Assembly: GCA_900541035.1 (NCBI GenBank)
Contig: UQIN01000005.1
Coordinates: forward strand, 39,255-103,254
Source: an uncultured Collinsella sp.
GTDB lineage: Bacteria; Actinomycetota; Coriobacteriia; Coriobacteriales; Coriobacteriaceae
Direction of reading: 5' to 3'
Length of the DNA stretch: 64,000 nt
Positions 1 to 9,272 of this stretch are shown piece by piece. A program made the translations under genes and the position numbers. Each line of letters opens with the position of its first letter. Within the stretch, counting starts at the first letter, position 1. The notes under the pieces were generated by a model. It was given only the letters and a program-made list of their open reading frames with translations. It was not told where the DNA came from and ran no database searches.

Positions 1-1815
1 GCTTCGTCGAGTTCGACCTCTGACGGTCTGGTCCGTCATCGCCATCGCAAGGGCGAGCGCAAAAAGCGTCACACCGGCGCCATTATTGCCGCTGTGGTCG
101 CGGTGCTTCTCGTTGCGCTTGGCGCAAGCGGCTTTATGCTGCTTAACTCGGCAAAGACCGTAAAGAGCGAAGCGAAGGAGGCTGTCGAGATTGTCGGTGG
201 CCTTAAGGACAAGGTCACGTCGGGCGATTTTTCAACGCTGCCTGACGACGCGAAGAAGATCGATGAGCTCTGCAACAGCATGAAGGCGGAGACCTCGAGC
301 CCGCTGTGGGCGGCGGCTTCGTTTATCCCGGTGTATGGCAGCGATATCAATGCGGCCCGCACCATGATTGACGCCCTGTCCGATGTCTCGAGCAATGCGC
401 TGGTTCCCATGGCCGATAACCTTTCGCAGGCTACGCCCGGCAAGCTGTTCCAGGACGGCATGATTAACGTGTCCGCGCTGCAGGCGGTCGCCGATTCGCT
501 TTCCAGCAGCTCGAAGGTGTTCAAGAGCGCCAACGAGAAGGTCCAGGGCATTGGCGATACTCATATTTCCCAGGTGACCGAGCTGGTCGATAAGGCCAAG
601 GACGGCTTTGCCACCCTCAACGGTGCGGTTGACGCGGCGGAGAAGGTCGCCCCCGTCCTTCCCCAGATGCTCGGCGCCAACGGCCAGACGCGCAACTACC
701 TTGTGTACGCCATGAACAACGTCGAGATTCGTGCCTGCGGCGGCTTTGGCGGTTCGCAGGGCCTGATTTCGGTCACCGACGGCCAGATGTCGATTGGCGA
801 GTTTGTTCCCCGCATTGGACTCAGCGAGGATGAGGCAGTCGAGAGCGTCGACGAAGAGGATGAGGCGCTGTTCGGCAACCACAGCAACCTGTACAACTCG
901 GGCAATACCTATTCGCCTGATTGGCCCCGCAACTCGCAGCGTGTCGCCGCGCTGTGGAAGTCCCAGTATGGGCAGGACGTTGATGGCGTCGTCGGCATCG
1001 ATCCGGTGTTCTTGCAGTACCTGCTGGGCCTTGTCGGTAATGTCTCGCTGCCTGATGGTACGGTCGTCGACGGTACCAACGCGGCGAAGGTTCTCATGCA
1101 CGATGTGTATTGGAACTATCCGGTCGAGGAATCGGACGGCATCTTTGCGGCTGTTGCCAGCGCCGCCTTCGACAAGATTCTCGGTGGCATCGGTGACGTC
1201 GACGTTACAAAGCTTGTCGGTGCATTCGAGCGCGGTGCCGAAGAGGGCCGTCTGATTGCTTGGATGAGAAACGATGATGAGCAGAATGCCATCAAAGAGA
1301 CGGGCATTGACGCTTCGCTGCCCGATCCGGATGATCCGAGTGCCGATCCCGTTGCCGGCGTTTACTTTAACAACCTGAGCTTCTCCAAGCTCGACTGGTA
1401 TCTGAACGCCGACACGCAGATCGGCCAGGGCATCAAGAACGGCGACGGCACGTGCTCGTATCGCATCACCGTTACCCTGACGAACATCATGACGCAGGAG
1501 GAGGCTGGCAAGCTGCCCGACTACGTTGCGGCGAGCGCACCCGATGCCGCGCGTGACGACGAGCGTCTGAATGTCTCGTTGTTTGCCCCGACGGGTGGCA
1601 ACATCAGTGACCTTACGGTTGAGGGTACCCAGTTTGGTCTTGGTGCCGCTACGTGGCATGGAATCCCCTTCTATTCGGGCACCGTTGACCTGCATGCTGG
1701 CGAGACGACGACGATCACGTATACGCTGACCACGTCGGCCGAGGCGGGGGACAAGCCGCTTACGCTGCGTCAGACTCCTACATGCCAGGCGGCTCGCGAC
1801 AGCGCGTCGGCGTAG
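1..1815 (+). CDS. DUF4012 domain protein, 5' end outside window
   Basis: The reading frame is open from base 1, so the true start lies upstream. The visible part begins with a Ser-rich then Arg/Lys-rich cytoplasmic stretch (RHRHRKGERKKRH), followed by one membrane helix (AAVVAVLLVALGASGFMLL) and a long extracellular region. The core holds the DUF4012 hallmark, a YxxxxxNNxEIRAxGGFxGSQG-like segment near base 700-760. DUF4012 proteins are single-pass surface proteins of Gram-positive bacteria, often near exopolysaccharide genes; their biochemical role is unknown. The GTG at base 94 lies inside the membrane helix and is not a credible start. About 600 residues are visible. Family call is fairly sure, function is not. 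Confidence 0.85.
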   Translation, partial: ASSSSTSDGLVRHRHRKGERKKRHTGAIIAAVVAVLLVALGASGFMLLNSAKTVKSEAKEAVEIVGGLKDKVTSGDFSTLPDDAKKIDELCNSMKAETSSPLWAAASFIPVYGSDINAARTMIDALSDVSSNALVPMADNLSQATPGKLFQDGMINVSALQAVADSLSSSSKVFKSANEKVQGIGDTHISQVTELVDKAKDGFATLNGAVDAAEKVAPVLPQMLGANGQTRNYLVYAMNNVEIRACGGFGGSQGLISVTDGQMSIGEFVPRIGLSEDEAVESVDEEDEALFGNHSNLYNSGNTYSPDWPRNSQRVAALWKSQYGQDVDGVVGIDPVFLQYLLGLVGNVSLPDGTVVDGTNAAKVLMHDVYWNYPVEESDGIFAAVASAAFDKILGGIGDVDVTKLVGAFERGAEEGRLIAWMRNDDEQNAIKETGIDASLPDPDDPSADPVAGVYFNNLSFSKLDWYLNADTQIGQGIKNGDGTCSYRITVTLTNIMTQEEAGKLPDYVAASAPDAARDDERLNVSLFAPTGGNISDLTVEGTQFGLGAATWHGIPFYSGTVDLHAGETTTITYTLTTSAEAGDKPLTLRQTPTCQAARDSASA

Positions 1816-1852
1816 GGTTTTTCTGGTAGCGCAGATAATCGAGTACCATTTT

Positions 1853-1879
1853 GGGGCGGACAGGCAATCTGTCCGCCCC
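1853..1879 (+). terminator. GC-rich hairpin with short T run, upstream of glmM
   Basis: An 11-bp perfect stem (GGGGCGGACAG / CTGTCCGCCCC) with a GCAAT loop is followed by TATTTTG. It lies between the DUF4012 stop and the glmM Shine-Dalgarno (AAGGAG, 1888-1893). It probably terminates the DUF4012 transcript. If glmM is transcribed from an upstream start, it would act in the glmM leader instead. Confidence 0.6.
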
Positions 1880-1898
1880 TATTTTGTAAGGAGAGCGC

Positions 1899-3230
1899 AT
1901 GAAGTACTTTGGCACCGACGGCTTTCGCGGTGAGGCCAACGTTGGGCTGACGGTAGAGCACGCTTATAAGATTGGCCGTTTTGTGGGCTGGTATTACGGC
2001 GCCAACCGCAGTGCTAAGGCGCGCGTGATCGTGGGCAAGGACACACGTCGCTCGAGTTATATGTTCGAGGCGGCGCTGGTGAGCGGCCTGGTCGCGAGCG
2101 GTGCGGACGCCTATATGCTGCACGTGATCCCCACGCCGGGCGTAGCGCACCAGACCGTGGAAGGCTGCTTCGATTGCGGCATCATGATCAGCGCGAGCCA
2201 CAACCCGTTTTGCGATAACGGCATTAAGCTCGTCAACAGCGACGGCTTTAAGATGGACGAGGACGTACTGGAGCTCATCGAGGACTACATCGATGGCAAG
2301 AGCGAGGTGCCGCTGGCCACGGGCAACCACATCGGTGCCACGGTGGACTACATGCAGGGCCGCAACCGCTACATTGCTTCGCTCATTGCAAGTGCGAACT
2401 TTTCGCTGCAGGGCGTCAAGATCGGTATCGACTGCGCCAACGGCTCGGCTTCCTCGGTGGCCAAGCCGGTGTTTGACGCGCTCGGTGCCGACGTGCGCGT
2501 GATCAATGCCGCGCCCGATGGCTTTAACATCAACGTCGACTGCGGCTCCACGCATATGGAGCGTCTGCAGCGCCATGTGGTGGAGCAGGGCCTGGACGTG
2601 GGCTTTGCCTACGACGGCGATGCTGACCGCTGCCTGGCCGTGGACGAGCGCGGGCGCGTGGTCGACGGCGACCAGATCCTGTACGTGTGCGGCGTGTATC
2701 TGAACAAGCACGGTCGCCTCTCGGGCGGTACCGTGGTGCCGACGATTGCCAGTAACTTTGGCCTTGTCAAGTCGCTGGAGCTTGCCGGCCTGAGCGCCGT
2801 GACCAGCGGCGTGGGCGACCGTCACGTGTATGCCAAGATGCGCGAGGGCGGCTACAGCCTGGGCGGCGAGCAGACGGGCCATACGATCTTTGGCGATATC
2901 GAGCGCACGGGCGACGGCATTATGACTTCGCTGCGCGTGATGGAAGTGATTCGTGCCGAGCGCGAGACGCTCTCGCAGCTCACGGCTCCGTGCAAGCTGC
3001 TGCCGCAGGCGCAGGTGGCCGTGCACGTGGCGGACAAGGACGCCGCGCTCGAGAACATGGGCGTGCAGAACGCCATCGCCGAGGCCGAGGCTGCGCTGGC
3101 AGGCGAGGGCCGCGTGCTCGTGCGCAAGAGCGGAACCGAGTCGGTGATTCGCGTGTTGGCTGAGGCTCCGGACCAAGCCGCCGCCGACGCCGCCATGAAG
3201 CGCATCGCCGCCGCGCTGGAAGCTCTGTAA
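1899..3230 (+). CDS. glmM: Phosphoglucosamine mutase GlmM
   Basis: Converts glucosamine-6-phosphate to glucosamine-1-phosphate, a cytoplasmic step towards UDP-GlcNAc for peptidoglycan. At 443 residues it matches the family. Visible motifs in order: N-terminal YFGTDGFRG, the phosphoserine loop ISASHNP with the catalytic Ser at about residue 100, the Mg2+ loop DGDADR, the sugar-binding GGEQTGH, and the C-terminal phosphate-binding RKSGTES. ATG start with AAGGAG six bases upstream. It is followed by a strong bidirectional terminator shared with the convergent carboxypeptidase gene. The glmM assignment over other alpha-D-phosphohexomutases rests on the GTDGFRG start and the length. Confidence 0.95.
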   Translation: MKYFGTDGFRGEANVGLTVEHAYKIGRFVGWYYGANRSAKARVIVGKDTRRSSYMFEAALVSGLVASGADAYMLHVIPTPGVAHQTVEGCFDCGIMISASHNPFCDNGIKLVNSDGFKMDEDVLELIEDYIDGKSEVPLATGNHIGATVDYMQGRNRYIASLIASANFSLQGVKIGIDCANGSASSVAKPVFDALGADVRVINAAPDGFNINVDCGSTHMERLQRHVVEQGLDVGFAYDGDADRCLAVDERGRVVDGDQILYVCGVYLNKHGRLSGGTVVPTIASNFGLVKSLELAGLSAVTSGVGDRHVYAKMREGGYSLGGEQTGHTIFGDIERTGDGIMTSLRVMEVIRAERETLSQLTAPCKLLPQAQVAVHVADKDAALENMGVQNAIAEAEAALAGEGRVLVRKSGTESVIRVLAEAPDQAAADAAMKRIAAALEAL

Positions 3231-3268
3231 GGTAGTCATTGGGGACGTTCTTAAACGACTAGGTGAAA

Positions 3269-3307
3269 AAAGGGGACGCTGCGGATTGGTTCCGCGGCGT
3301 CCCCTTT
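3269..3307. terminator. Bidirectional terminator between glmM and M32 peptidase gene
   Basis: Stem AAAGGGGACGC / GCGTCCCCTTT plus an inner GCGGA/TCCGC pairing, with A run before and T run after. It sits between the two convergent genes and can serve both. Confidence 0.85.
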
Positions 3308-3329
3308 GCGTTGGCGTGTCGGTTATGCC

Positions 3330-4913
3330 TTACAGCTCGTAGAGCGTGGTGAACTTGTCCTGCAGGTAGCTGCAGTAGTAGCGGGCATCGAACGCCATGC
3401 CGCACGCGCCCTTGATGAGCTCCGGCGCGTCCTTGGCGCGGCCCCACTGCCAAATGTGCTCGCCCAGCCAGGCGCGGACGGGTGTCAGGTCGCCGCTCGC
3501 ACAGGCGCCGTTGAGGTCGACACCGTCGCGGCACATGGCCGGCACAAACATGGCGTCGTAGGCGCTGCCCAGCGCATAGGTGGGGAAGTAGCCAAACGAG
3601 CCGCCGCTCCAGTGCGTATCCTGTAGGCAGCCGTGCGTGTCGTCGGGAACGGGAATGCCCAGGTACTCATCCATGAAGCGGTTCCAAAGCGCGGGGATAT
3701 CCTTGGCTGTGGCCTCGCCGGCAAACAGCATGCGCTCGATCTCGTAGCGCACCATAACGTGCAGCGGATAGGTGAGCTCGTCGGCCTCGGTGCGGATCAG
3801 CGAAGGCTGCGCGATGTTCACGGCGTGGTAGAGCGTGTCCTCGTCGACGTCGCCGTAGACCTCGGGTGCGTGGCGGCGCAGCACCTCGAGCAGCGGTCCC
3901 ATAAAGGCGCGGCTGCGACCCACGGTGTTCTCGAAAAAGCGGCTCTGGCTCTCGTGGATGCCCATGGAGGTGCCGCCCTCAAGACAGGTGCGCGCATAGG
4001 CGGGATTGACGCCCAGCTCGTACATGGCGTGTCCCGCTTCGTGGATGATGCTGTAGACGTTGGAGATGCAATCGTCCTCGTAGATGTGTGTCGCGATGCG
4101 CGCGTCACCCACGGCAAAGCCCTCGCTAAACGGGTGCTCGGTAAAGGCAAGCGTGGTGTCGTTCAGGTTCAGGCCGACGAGCTTCATAAGGTCGAAGCTC
4201 ATGGCGCGCTGGGCGGCCTCGGGCACGCGGGCGTGCAAAAAGTCGGCAGCGGGCTGCTGGCCGCGCTCGCCGATAGCGTGCACGAGCGGCACGACCGTCG
4301 CCTTGACCTCATCGCAAAACGCATCGAAGCTCTCGGCAGAAAGGCCGCGCTCGTACTGGTCGAGCCAAACGTCGTATGGGTCGCGCTTGGGGTCCATGAG
4401 TTCGGCCTGATGCTTAAGTTGGGCGACGATTTTATCCACATAGGGCTCAAAACTCGCCCAGTCGTTGGCCGTCTTGGCCTTGTGCCACACGGCATCGGCC
4501 TCGCAGGTGAGCCTGGTCCAGGCCTCGGCCTCCTCGGTAGGAATAACGCTTGCCTCGCGCTGGTCGCGGCCGAGCACGCGGATCTCGTCAAGCAGCTGCG
4601 GGTCGTCGATCTTGCCGCCGGCGACGGTCTCGCGTGCCAGCGAGTGCACGAGTTCGACAGACTTCTCGCTGGTCAGTAGCTTGTGATGCTCGCCGGCAAG
4701 CGTGCCCATGGCGTCAGCACGGGCGGCAGCACCGTTGGCAGGAGCAATCGTCGCTCCATCGAACTCGGCAATCTTGAGCAGGTACTCGCGAGTCCACAGC
4801 TTGCCCTCGAGTTTGCGGAACTTTTTGACGGCCTTGTCGACTTTAGCAACCTTGACGCCCTTGGCAGCTTTTGCCACGGCGGCCTTGGCCTTCTTATCGA
4901 GTTTCTTTCCCAT
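3330..4913 (-). CDS. M32 family (Taq/Pfu-type) metallocarboxypeptidase
   Basis: Zinc carboxypeptidase that trims C-terminal residues from peptides in the cytoplasm. All the M32 signatures are visible: EHPFS, GDARIATH, the zinc site HEAGH at about residues 291-295, HESQS with the third ligand Glu, IRTEADELTYP, and GCLQDTHW followed by GSFGYFPTY near the C terminus. It is 527 residues; usual members are about 500. The extra length is a Lys/Ala-rich N-terminal tail (about 35 residues). The start ATG at 4913 has AAGGA upstream. Monocistronic on the minus strand, convergent with glmM and divergent from the pheST leader. Confidence 0.93.
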   Translation of the reverse strand: MGKKLDKKAKAAVAKAAKGVKVAKVDKAVKKFRKLEGKLWTREYLLKIAEFDGATIAPANGAAARADAMGTLAGEHHKLLTSEKSVELVHSLARETVAGGKIDDPQLLDEIRVLGRDQREASVIPTEEAEAWTRLTCEADAVWHKAKTANDWASFEPYVDKIVAQLKHQAELMDPKRDPYDVWLDQYERGLSAESFDAFCDEVKATVVPLVHAIGERGQQPAADFLHARVPEAAQRAMSFDLMKLVGLNLNDTTLAFTEHPFSEGFAVGDARIATHIYEDDCISNVYSIIHEAGHAMYELGVNPAYARTCLEGGTSMGIHESQSRFFENTVGRSRAFMGPLLEVLRRHAPEVYGDVDEDTLYHAVNIAQPSLIRTEADELTYPLHVMVRYEIERMLFAGEATAKDIPALWNRFMDEYLGIPVPDDTHGCLQDTHWSGGSFGYFPTYALGSAYDAMFVPAMCRDGVDLNGACASGDLTPVRAWLGEHIWQWGRAKDAPELIKGACGMAFDARYYCSYLQDKFTTLYEL

Positions 4914-5049
4914 ACCGTATCCTTAATCTCGCAGGCCGAGCGCCGCAGGCGGGTGCGCGGCCAATTTGCACAGCTACCTGCCTTGTACCCAGCGCGAACA
5001 AAACGGAACGCGGCGATGCGCTCGCGAAATGTGTTATCCTATAGCCCAA

Positions 5050-5334
5050 TGCGTTGACGGAGAGGGTTTTTGCCCGCCGCGTCGCCGGCAAGAGAGGGAA
5101 GGTCATGGGCTGCAAGCCTTCCTGCGGTGGCAAGGGCCAAGCGTTCACTCCCGAGCAGCAACCTCAACGGGCGCGCGGCCGACGGCGGCGATGTCCCCAG
5201 TAGGGAAGCCGTGAGCCTCGCGACAAGGGGCAAAGAGTGGGCGCGGCGGGCCAGACATCCGCCGGGTCAAACAAGGTGGTACCGCGGAATTCAACCGTCC
5301 TTGGGCAATGCACATGCCCGAGGACGGTTTTTTG
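5050..5334 (+). promoter_or_regulatory. T-box leader of pheST (tRNA-Phe responsive)
   Basis: The conserved T-box core AAGGTGGTACCGCGG is at 5273-5287. It is followed by an intrinsic terminator (5293-5334) with stem AACCGTCC(T)/(A)GGACGGTT, a loop that itself can pair GGGCA with TGCCC, then TTTTTTG. The variable base of the UGGN bulge is U (5280), complementary to discriminator A73, which is what the tRNA-Phe in this window carries. A UUC triplet followed by A (5144-5146) is a candidate specifier for Phe. Stem I boundaries were judged by eye. A possible -10 (TATCCT, about 5035-5040) lies just upstream. Mechanism by family: uncharged tRNA stabilises the antiterminator and turns pheS on. Confidence 0.9.
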
Positions 5335-5418
5335 TTACCGAACCGGGCCGCGCATCTGCAGCATCGGGCGGCGTCAGCCGTCCCGGAGCGCGGATGCGCG
5401 AGAGACGAAAGGGAAGAC

Positions 5419-6495
5419 ATGAGTCTGATTGATGATCTGGTCAAACTCGAGGAAGAGGCCAAGGAGCTCGTCACTAGCGCCGACGACGCCGCCAAGCTCG
5501 AGGCTGCGCGCGTTGAGCTGCTCGGTCGCAAGGGCCGTATCACCGGCCTGATGCGCATGATGGGCAAGCTCGCCCCCGAGGATCGTCCCATGATGGGCAA
5601 ACGCGCCAACGAGATGCGCCATCTGATCGAGGGCATGCTCGACGAGCGCACCACCGAGATGAAGGCCGCCGCCCTCAAGCACGCACTCGAGCACGAGGCC
5701 GTCGACATCACGCTGCCGGGGATCCGTCCGCAGATCGGTCACCAGCACCTGATCAAGCAGATCATCGAGGAGGCCGAGGACATCTTCTGCGGCATCGGCT
5801 ACACCGTCGAGTCCGGCCCCATGGTCGACACCTCCTACTACAACTTCACCGCGCTCAACGCCCCCATGGATCACCCGAGCCGCTCGGCCCGCGATACCTT
5901 CTACGTGGTCGACAACAACCCCGGCAGCGTCGCACACCCCGAGGCTCACGCCCATGGCGAGTCCGACGTGCTGCTGCGCACCCAGACCTCGGGCGTGCAG
6001 ATCCACACCATGGAGTCGCAAAAGCCGCCCATCTACATGATCTGCCCGGGCACCGTCTACCGTCCCGACACGGCCGACGCCTGCCACCTGCCGCAGTTCA
6101 ACCAGATCGAGGGCCTGGTCGTCGACGAGGGCATCACCTTTGGCGATCTTAAGGGCACGCTCGATTACTTTGTTAAATGCATGTTTGGCGAGGACCGCAA
6201 GACGCGCTACCGCCCGCACTTCTTCCCCTTCACCGAGCCTTCCTGCGAGGTGGACGTGAGCTGCCACGTGTGCGGCGGCAAGGGTTGCAACTTCTGCAAG
6301 CACAGCGGCTGGATCGAGATCCTGGGCTGTGGCATGGTCGACCCCAACGTCCTTATCAACTGCGGCATCGACCCCGAGAAGTACACCGGCTTCGCCTTTG
6401 GCATTGGCGCCGAGCGCGTCGCGGCCCTGCGCTACGACCTGCCCGACCTGCGCACGTTGATGACGGGCGACATGCGCTTCCTCAACCAATTTTAG
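5419..6495 (+). CDS. pheS: Phenylalanyl-tRNA synthetase alpha subunit
   Basis: Catalytic subunit of the alpha2-beta2 enzyme that charges tRNA-Phe. An N-terminal coiled coil (about residues 1-90) precedes the class II core with HPSRSARDTF, LLRTQTSGVQ, the motif-2 region YRPDTADACHLPQF, the FFPFTEPS strand and the motif-3 loop FAFGIGAERVA. A Cys-rich insert (CHVCGGKGCNFC) is present as in many PheS. ATG at 5419 with GAAAGGGA just upstream gives 358 residues. The frame is open further upstream, but that would translate the T-box terminator, so I reject it. Preceded by the T-box leader and followed after 162 bp by pheT. Confidence 0.97.
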   Translation: MSLIDDLVKLEEEAKELVTSADDAAKLEAARVELLGRKGRITGLMRMMGKLAPEDRPMMGKRANEMRHLIEGMLDERTTEMKAAALKHALEHEAVDITLPGIRPQIGHQHLIKQIIEEAEDIFCGIGYTVESGPMVDTSYYNFTALNAPMDHPSRSARDTFYVVDNNPGSVAHPEAHAHGESDVLLRTQTSGVQIHTMESQKPPIYMICPGTVYRPDTADACHLPQFNQIEGLVVDEGITFGDLKGTLDYFVKCMFGEDRKTRYRPHFFPFTEPSCEVDVSCHVCGGKGCNFCKHSGWIEILGCGMVDPNVLINCGIDPEKYTGFAFGIGAERVAALRYDLPDLRTLMTGDMRFLNQF

Positions 6496-6501
6496 GCTTG
6501 C

Positions 6502-6588
6502 CCAGGCACCTCATCTTGGCGTTCAAACCGTCGCTCGCGTACCTTTAGTACGCGTCGCTCCTCTTTCACGCCAACCTGGGGCACCTGG
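6502..6588. repeat. Long imperfect palindrome between pheS and pheT
   Basis: Nested inverted repeat: CCAGG/CCTGG outside, TTGGCGT/ACGCCAA in the middle, CGCGTAC/GTACGCG around a TTTA loop. It fills most of the 162-bp gap inside the pheST operon. It has no strong T run immediately after it, so it is not a typical terminator. It could be an RNA processing or stability element, or a mobile palindromic unit. Confidence 0.75.
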
Positions 6589-6657
6589 ACAACCCTAAGG
6601 CGAACGTCTTCATTTGATATTCCTCCCTTTGCGGAGATTAAGAACTAGGAGAGCTAC

Positions 6658-9111
6658 ATGCGCGTTTCTTACGACTGGCTCAAGACCATGATCGATATTC
6701 CGGAGGATCCCAAGACCCTTTCGGACGAATATATCCGTACCGGCACCGAGGTCGAGGCGATCGACACCGTGGGCGAGTCCTTCGACCACGTGGTGACCGC
6801 CAAGGTGCTCACCAAGACCCCTCACCCCGATAGCGACCACATGTATGTGTGCTCGGTCGACGTGGGCGACAAGAACCTCGACGCCGACGGCAACCCCGCT
6901 CCGCTGCAGATCGTCTGCGGCGCGCAGAACTTCGAGGCCGGCGACCACATTGTCACGGCCATGATCGGCGCTGTCCTGCCCGGCGACGTCAAGATCAAGA
7001 AGAGCAAGCTTCGCGGTGTCGTGTCTATGGGCATGAACTGCTCCGCGCGCGAGCTCGGCCTGGGCGGCGACCACTCCGGCATCATGATCCTGCCCGAGGA
7101 CACGCCCTGCGGCATGCCGTTTGCCGAGTACGTGGGCTCGAGCGACACCGTGCTCGACTGCGAGATCACGCCCAACCGTCCCGACTGCCTGTCCATGATC
7201 GGCATGGCCCGCGAGACCGGCGCTATCTTCGACCGCGATTTCCACGTTGAGCTGCCCGCCATCAAGGCCGAGTCCGGCCGCGCGACCGACGACGAGCTTT
7301 CCGTCGAGATCGCCGACGAGGGCCTGTGCGACCGCTACGTTGCCCGCATCGTGCGCAACGTGAAGGTCGGTCCGTCGCCCGACTGGATGGTCAAGCGCCT
7401 TAACGCTCTGGGTGTGCGCCCGCACAACAACATCGTCGACATCACCAACTACGTGATGATGCTCACCGGTCAGCCGCTGCACGCCTTTGACCTGGACACC
7501 TTTGCCGAGCGTGAGGGCAAACGGCGCGTGGTGGTCCGCGCCGCCCAGCAGGACGAGAAGTTCACGACCCTCGACGGCGAGGAGCGCGTGCTCGACGCCG
7601 GCATGGGTCTGATCACCGACGGCGAGCGCCCCGTGGCACTGGCCGGCGTCATGGGCGGCATGGATTCCGAGATCGAGGACGACACCGTCGACGTGATGGT
7701 CGAGAGCGCCTGCTTCAACGCCGGTCGCACCTCGCACACCAGCCGCGACCTGTCGCTGATCTCCGACGCTTCCATTCGCTTTGAACGTCAGGTCGACGAG
7801 ACCGGCTGCGTGGACGTCGCCAACGTCACGTGCGCGCTTATCGAGGAGATCGCCGGCGGCGAGGTCGCTCCCGGCTACATTGACGTATTCCCCGCGCCCA
7901 AGACCATCGACAGCATCAAGCTGCGCCTGGCCCGCGTGCACGCCATCTGCGGCGCCGACATCGAGCCCGACTTTATCGAGCGTTCGCTCACCCGCCTGGG
8001 CTGCACCATCGAGTGCGACGGCGAGGACTTTATCGTCACCCCGCCGAGCTTCCGTCCCGACTTGCCGCGCGAGATCGATCTGATCGAGGAGGTCCTGCGC
8101 CTGTGGGGCATGGGCCGCGTGACGGCGACCATCCCGGCTGCCAAGAACCACATCGGCGGTCTGACCCGCGAGCAGAAGCTCACCCGCAAGGTCGGCGAGA
8201 TCCTGCGCGCCTGCGGCCTCAACGAGACCACGACCTTTGGCTTTGCCGCCCCGGGCGACCTGGAGAAGATCGGCATGTCCACCGAGGGCCGCGGTTGCCC
8301 CGTGGTGCTCATGAACCCGCTGGTGGCGGAGCAGACCGAGATGCGTCGCTCGCTGCTGCCGGGCCTGCTGCAGTCCGTGGCCTACAACGAGGCCCACGGC
8401 ACGCCCAACGTGCACCTGTACGAGGTCGGCAGCCTGTTCCACGGCCGTGAGAACGCCAGCCTGCCCAAGGAGACCAAGTCCGTGGCGGGCGTGCTTTCGG
8501 GCCAGTGGAGCGAGCAGTCCTGGAACATGAAGTACCGCAAGCTGCGCTTCTTCTTTGGCAAGGGCATCGTTGAGGAGCTGCTTGCCCAGCTGCGCATCGA
8601 AAAGGTCCGCTTCCGTCCCGTCGAGGGCGAGGGTTACGCCTTCCTGCAGCCGGGTCGTGCGGCCGAGGTCCTGTCCGGCGGTACCGTGCTGGGCTGGGTC
8701 GGCGAGATCCACCCCGAGGCGCGCGAGGCCTGCGGCATCGACGAGGTCGTCGTCGCCTTTGAGCTCGATCTGGACAAGCTGATCAAGGGTGCCCGCAACC
8801 AGGAGAACTACCGTGAGTTCTCGCAGTACCCTGCCGTTGAGCATGACCTGGCTATCGTGGTCGATAACTCCGTGACCTGCGAGGATCTTGAGCGCCGCAT
8901 TGCCAGCGCCGGCGGTAAGCTGCTCGAAGGCGTGCGCCTGTTCGATGTCTACCGCGATCCGGTCCGCGTGGGCGTGGGCAAGAAGTCCATGGCCTTTGCG
9001 CTTACGTATCGCTCCGACGACCACACGCTCACCAGCGAGGAGGTCGAAAAAGCGCACCAAAAGATCGTCACCAAGGTGTGCAAGGGCGTAAACGGCGAGG
9101 TCCGCGGCTAG
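6658..9111 (+). CDS. pheT: Phenylalanyl-tRNA synthetase beta subunit
   Basis: Partner of PheS: binds tRNA-Phe and edits mischarged Tyr-tRNA. 817 residues, normal for PheT. Domains in order: short start MRVSYDWLK, OB-fold tRNA-binding domain (about residues 40-150, with IVCGAQNF), B3/B4 editing domain (about 210-390), B5 domain (about 410-480, the FRPDLPREIDLIEE segment), catalytic-like core, and C-terminal anticodon-binding FDX-ACB domain (SQYPAVEHDLAIV to the end). ATG with AGGAG upstream. Expression should follow pheS through the shared T-box leader, unless the palindrome in the gap separates the messages. Confidence 0.97.
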   Translation: MRVSYDWLKTMIDIPEDPKTLSDEYIRTGTEVEAIDTVGESFDHVVTAKVLTKTPHPDSDHMYVCSVDVGDKNLDADGNPAPLQIVCGAQNFEAGDHIVTAMIGAVLPGDVKIKKSKLRGVVSMGMNCSARELGLGGDHSGIMILPEDTPCGMPFAEYVGSSDTVLDCEITPNRPDCLSMIGMARETGAIFDRDFHVELPAIKAESGRATDDELSVEIADEGLCDRYVARIVRNVKVGPSPDWMVKRLNALGVRPHNNIVDITNYVMMLTGQPLHAFDLDTFAEREGKRRVVVRAAQQDEKFTTLDGEERVLDAGMGLITDGERPVALAGVMGGMDSEIEDDTVDVMVESACFNAGRTSHTSRDLSLISDASIRFERQVDETGCVDVANVTCALIEEIAGGEVAPGYIDVFPAPKTIDSIKLRLARVHAICGADIEPDFIERSLTRLGCTIECDGEDFIVTPPSFRPDLPREIDLIEEVLRLWGMGRVTATIPAAKNHIGGLTREQKLTRKVGEILRACGLNETTTFGFAAPGDLEKIGMSTEGRGCPVVLMNPLVAEQTEMRRSLLPGLLQSVAYNEAHGTPNVHLYEVGSLFHGRENASLPKETKSVAGVLSGQWSEQSWNMKYRKLRFFFGKGIVEELLAQLRIEKVRFRPVEGEGYAFLQPGRAAEVLSGGTVLGWVGEIHPEAREACGIDEVVVAFELDLDKLIKGARNQENYREFSQYPAVEHDLAIVVDNSVTCEDLERRIASAGGKLLEGVRLFDVYRDPVRVGVGKKSMAFALTYRSDDHTLTSEEVEKAHQKIVTKVCKGVNGEVRG

Positions 9112-9233
9112 GGCTTGCGCTGGGGTATGGGTCGGCGGTGGCTGCCGTCGAGTCCTACGTGACCGCTATGCTCGGTATGAGGCACCGTTGAGCCTTCATA
9201 TATGACACGCGCATTACATAACGGCGTGCTGCT

Positions 9234-9262
9234 TTGTCGGCAGTGCGCCGTTTTGCTATGAT
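9234..9262 (+). promoter_or_regulatory. Promoter of the Ni/Co transporter operon
   Basis: Minus-35 TTGTCG (9234-9239) and minus-10 TATGAT (9257-9262) are separated by 17 bp. Transcription would start around 9269-9272, just before or inside the operator described next. Confidence 0.65.
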
Positions 9263-9272
9263 AGCCCGCGGC

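Noticed and set aside
1770..3239. Long minus-strand frame over glmM
   Set aside because: His/Ala/Val-rich antisense shadow of a clear enzyme gene.
5308..5418. Extended N terminus for pheS
   Set aside because: Would translate the T-box terminator; ATG 5419 has a ribosome site and matches PheS starts.
6496..6657. A small gene between pheS and pheT
   Set aside because: The gap is filled by the palindrome and no frame has a start with ribosome site.
6610..9060. 816-codon minus-strand frame over pheT
   Set aside because: Same codon-bias artefact; composition unlike a protein and pheT is certain.
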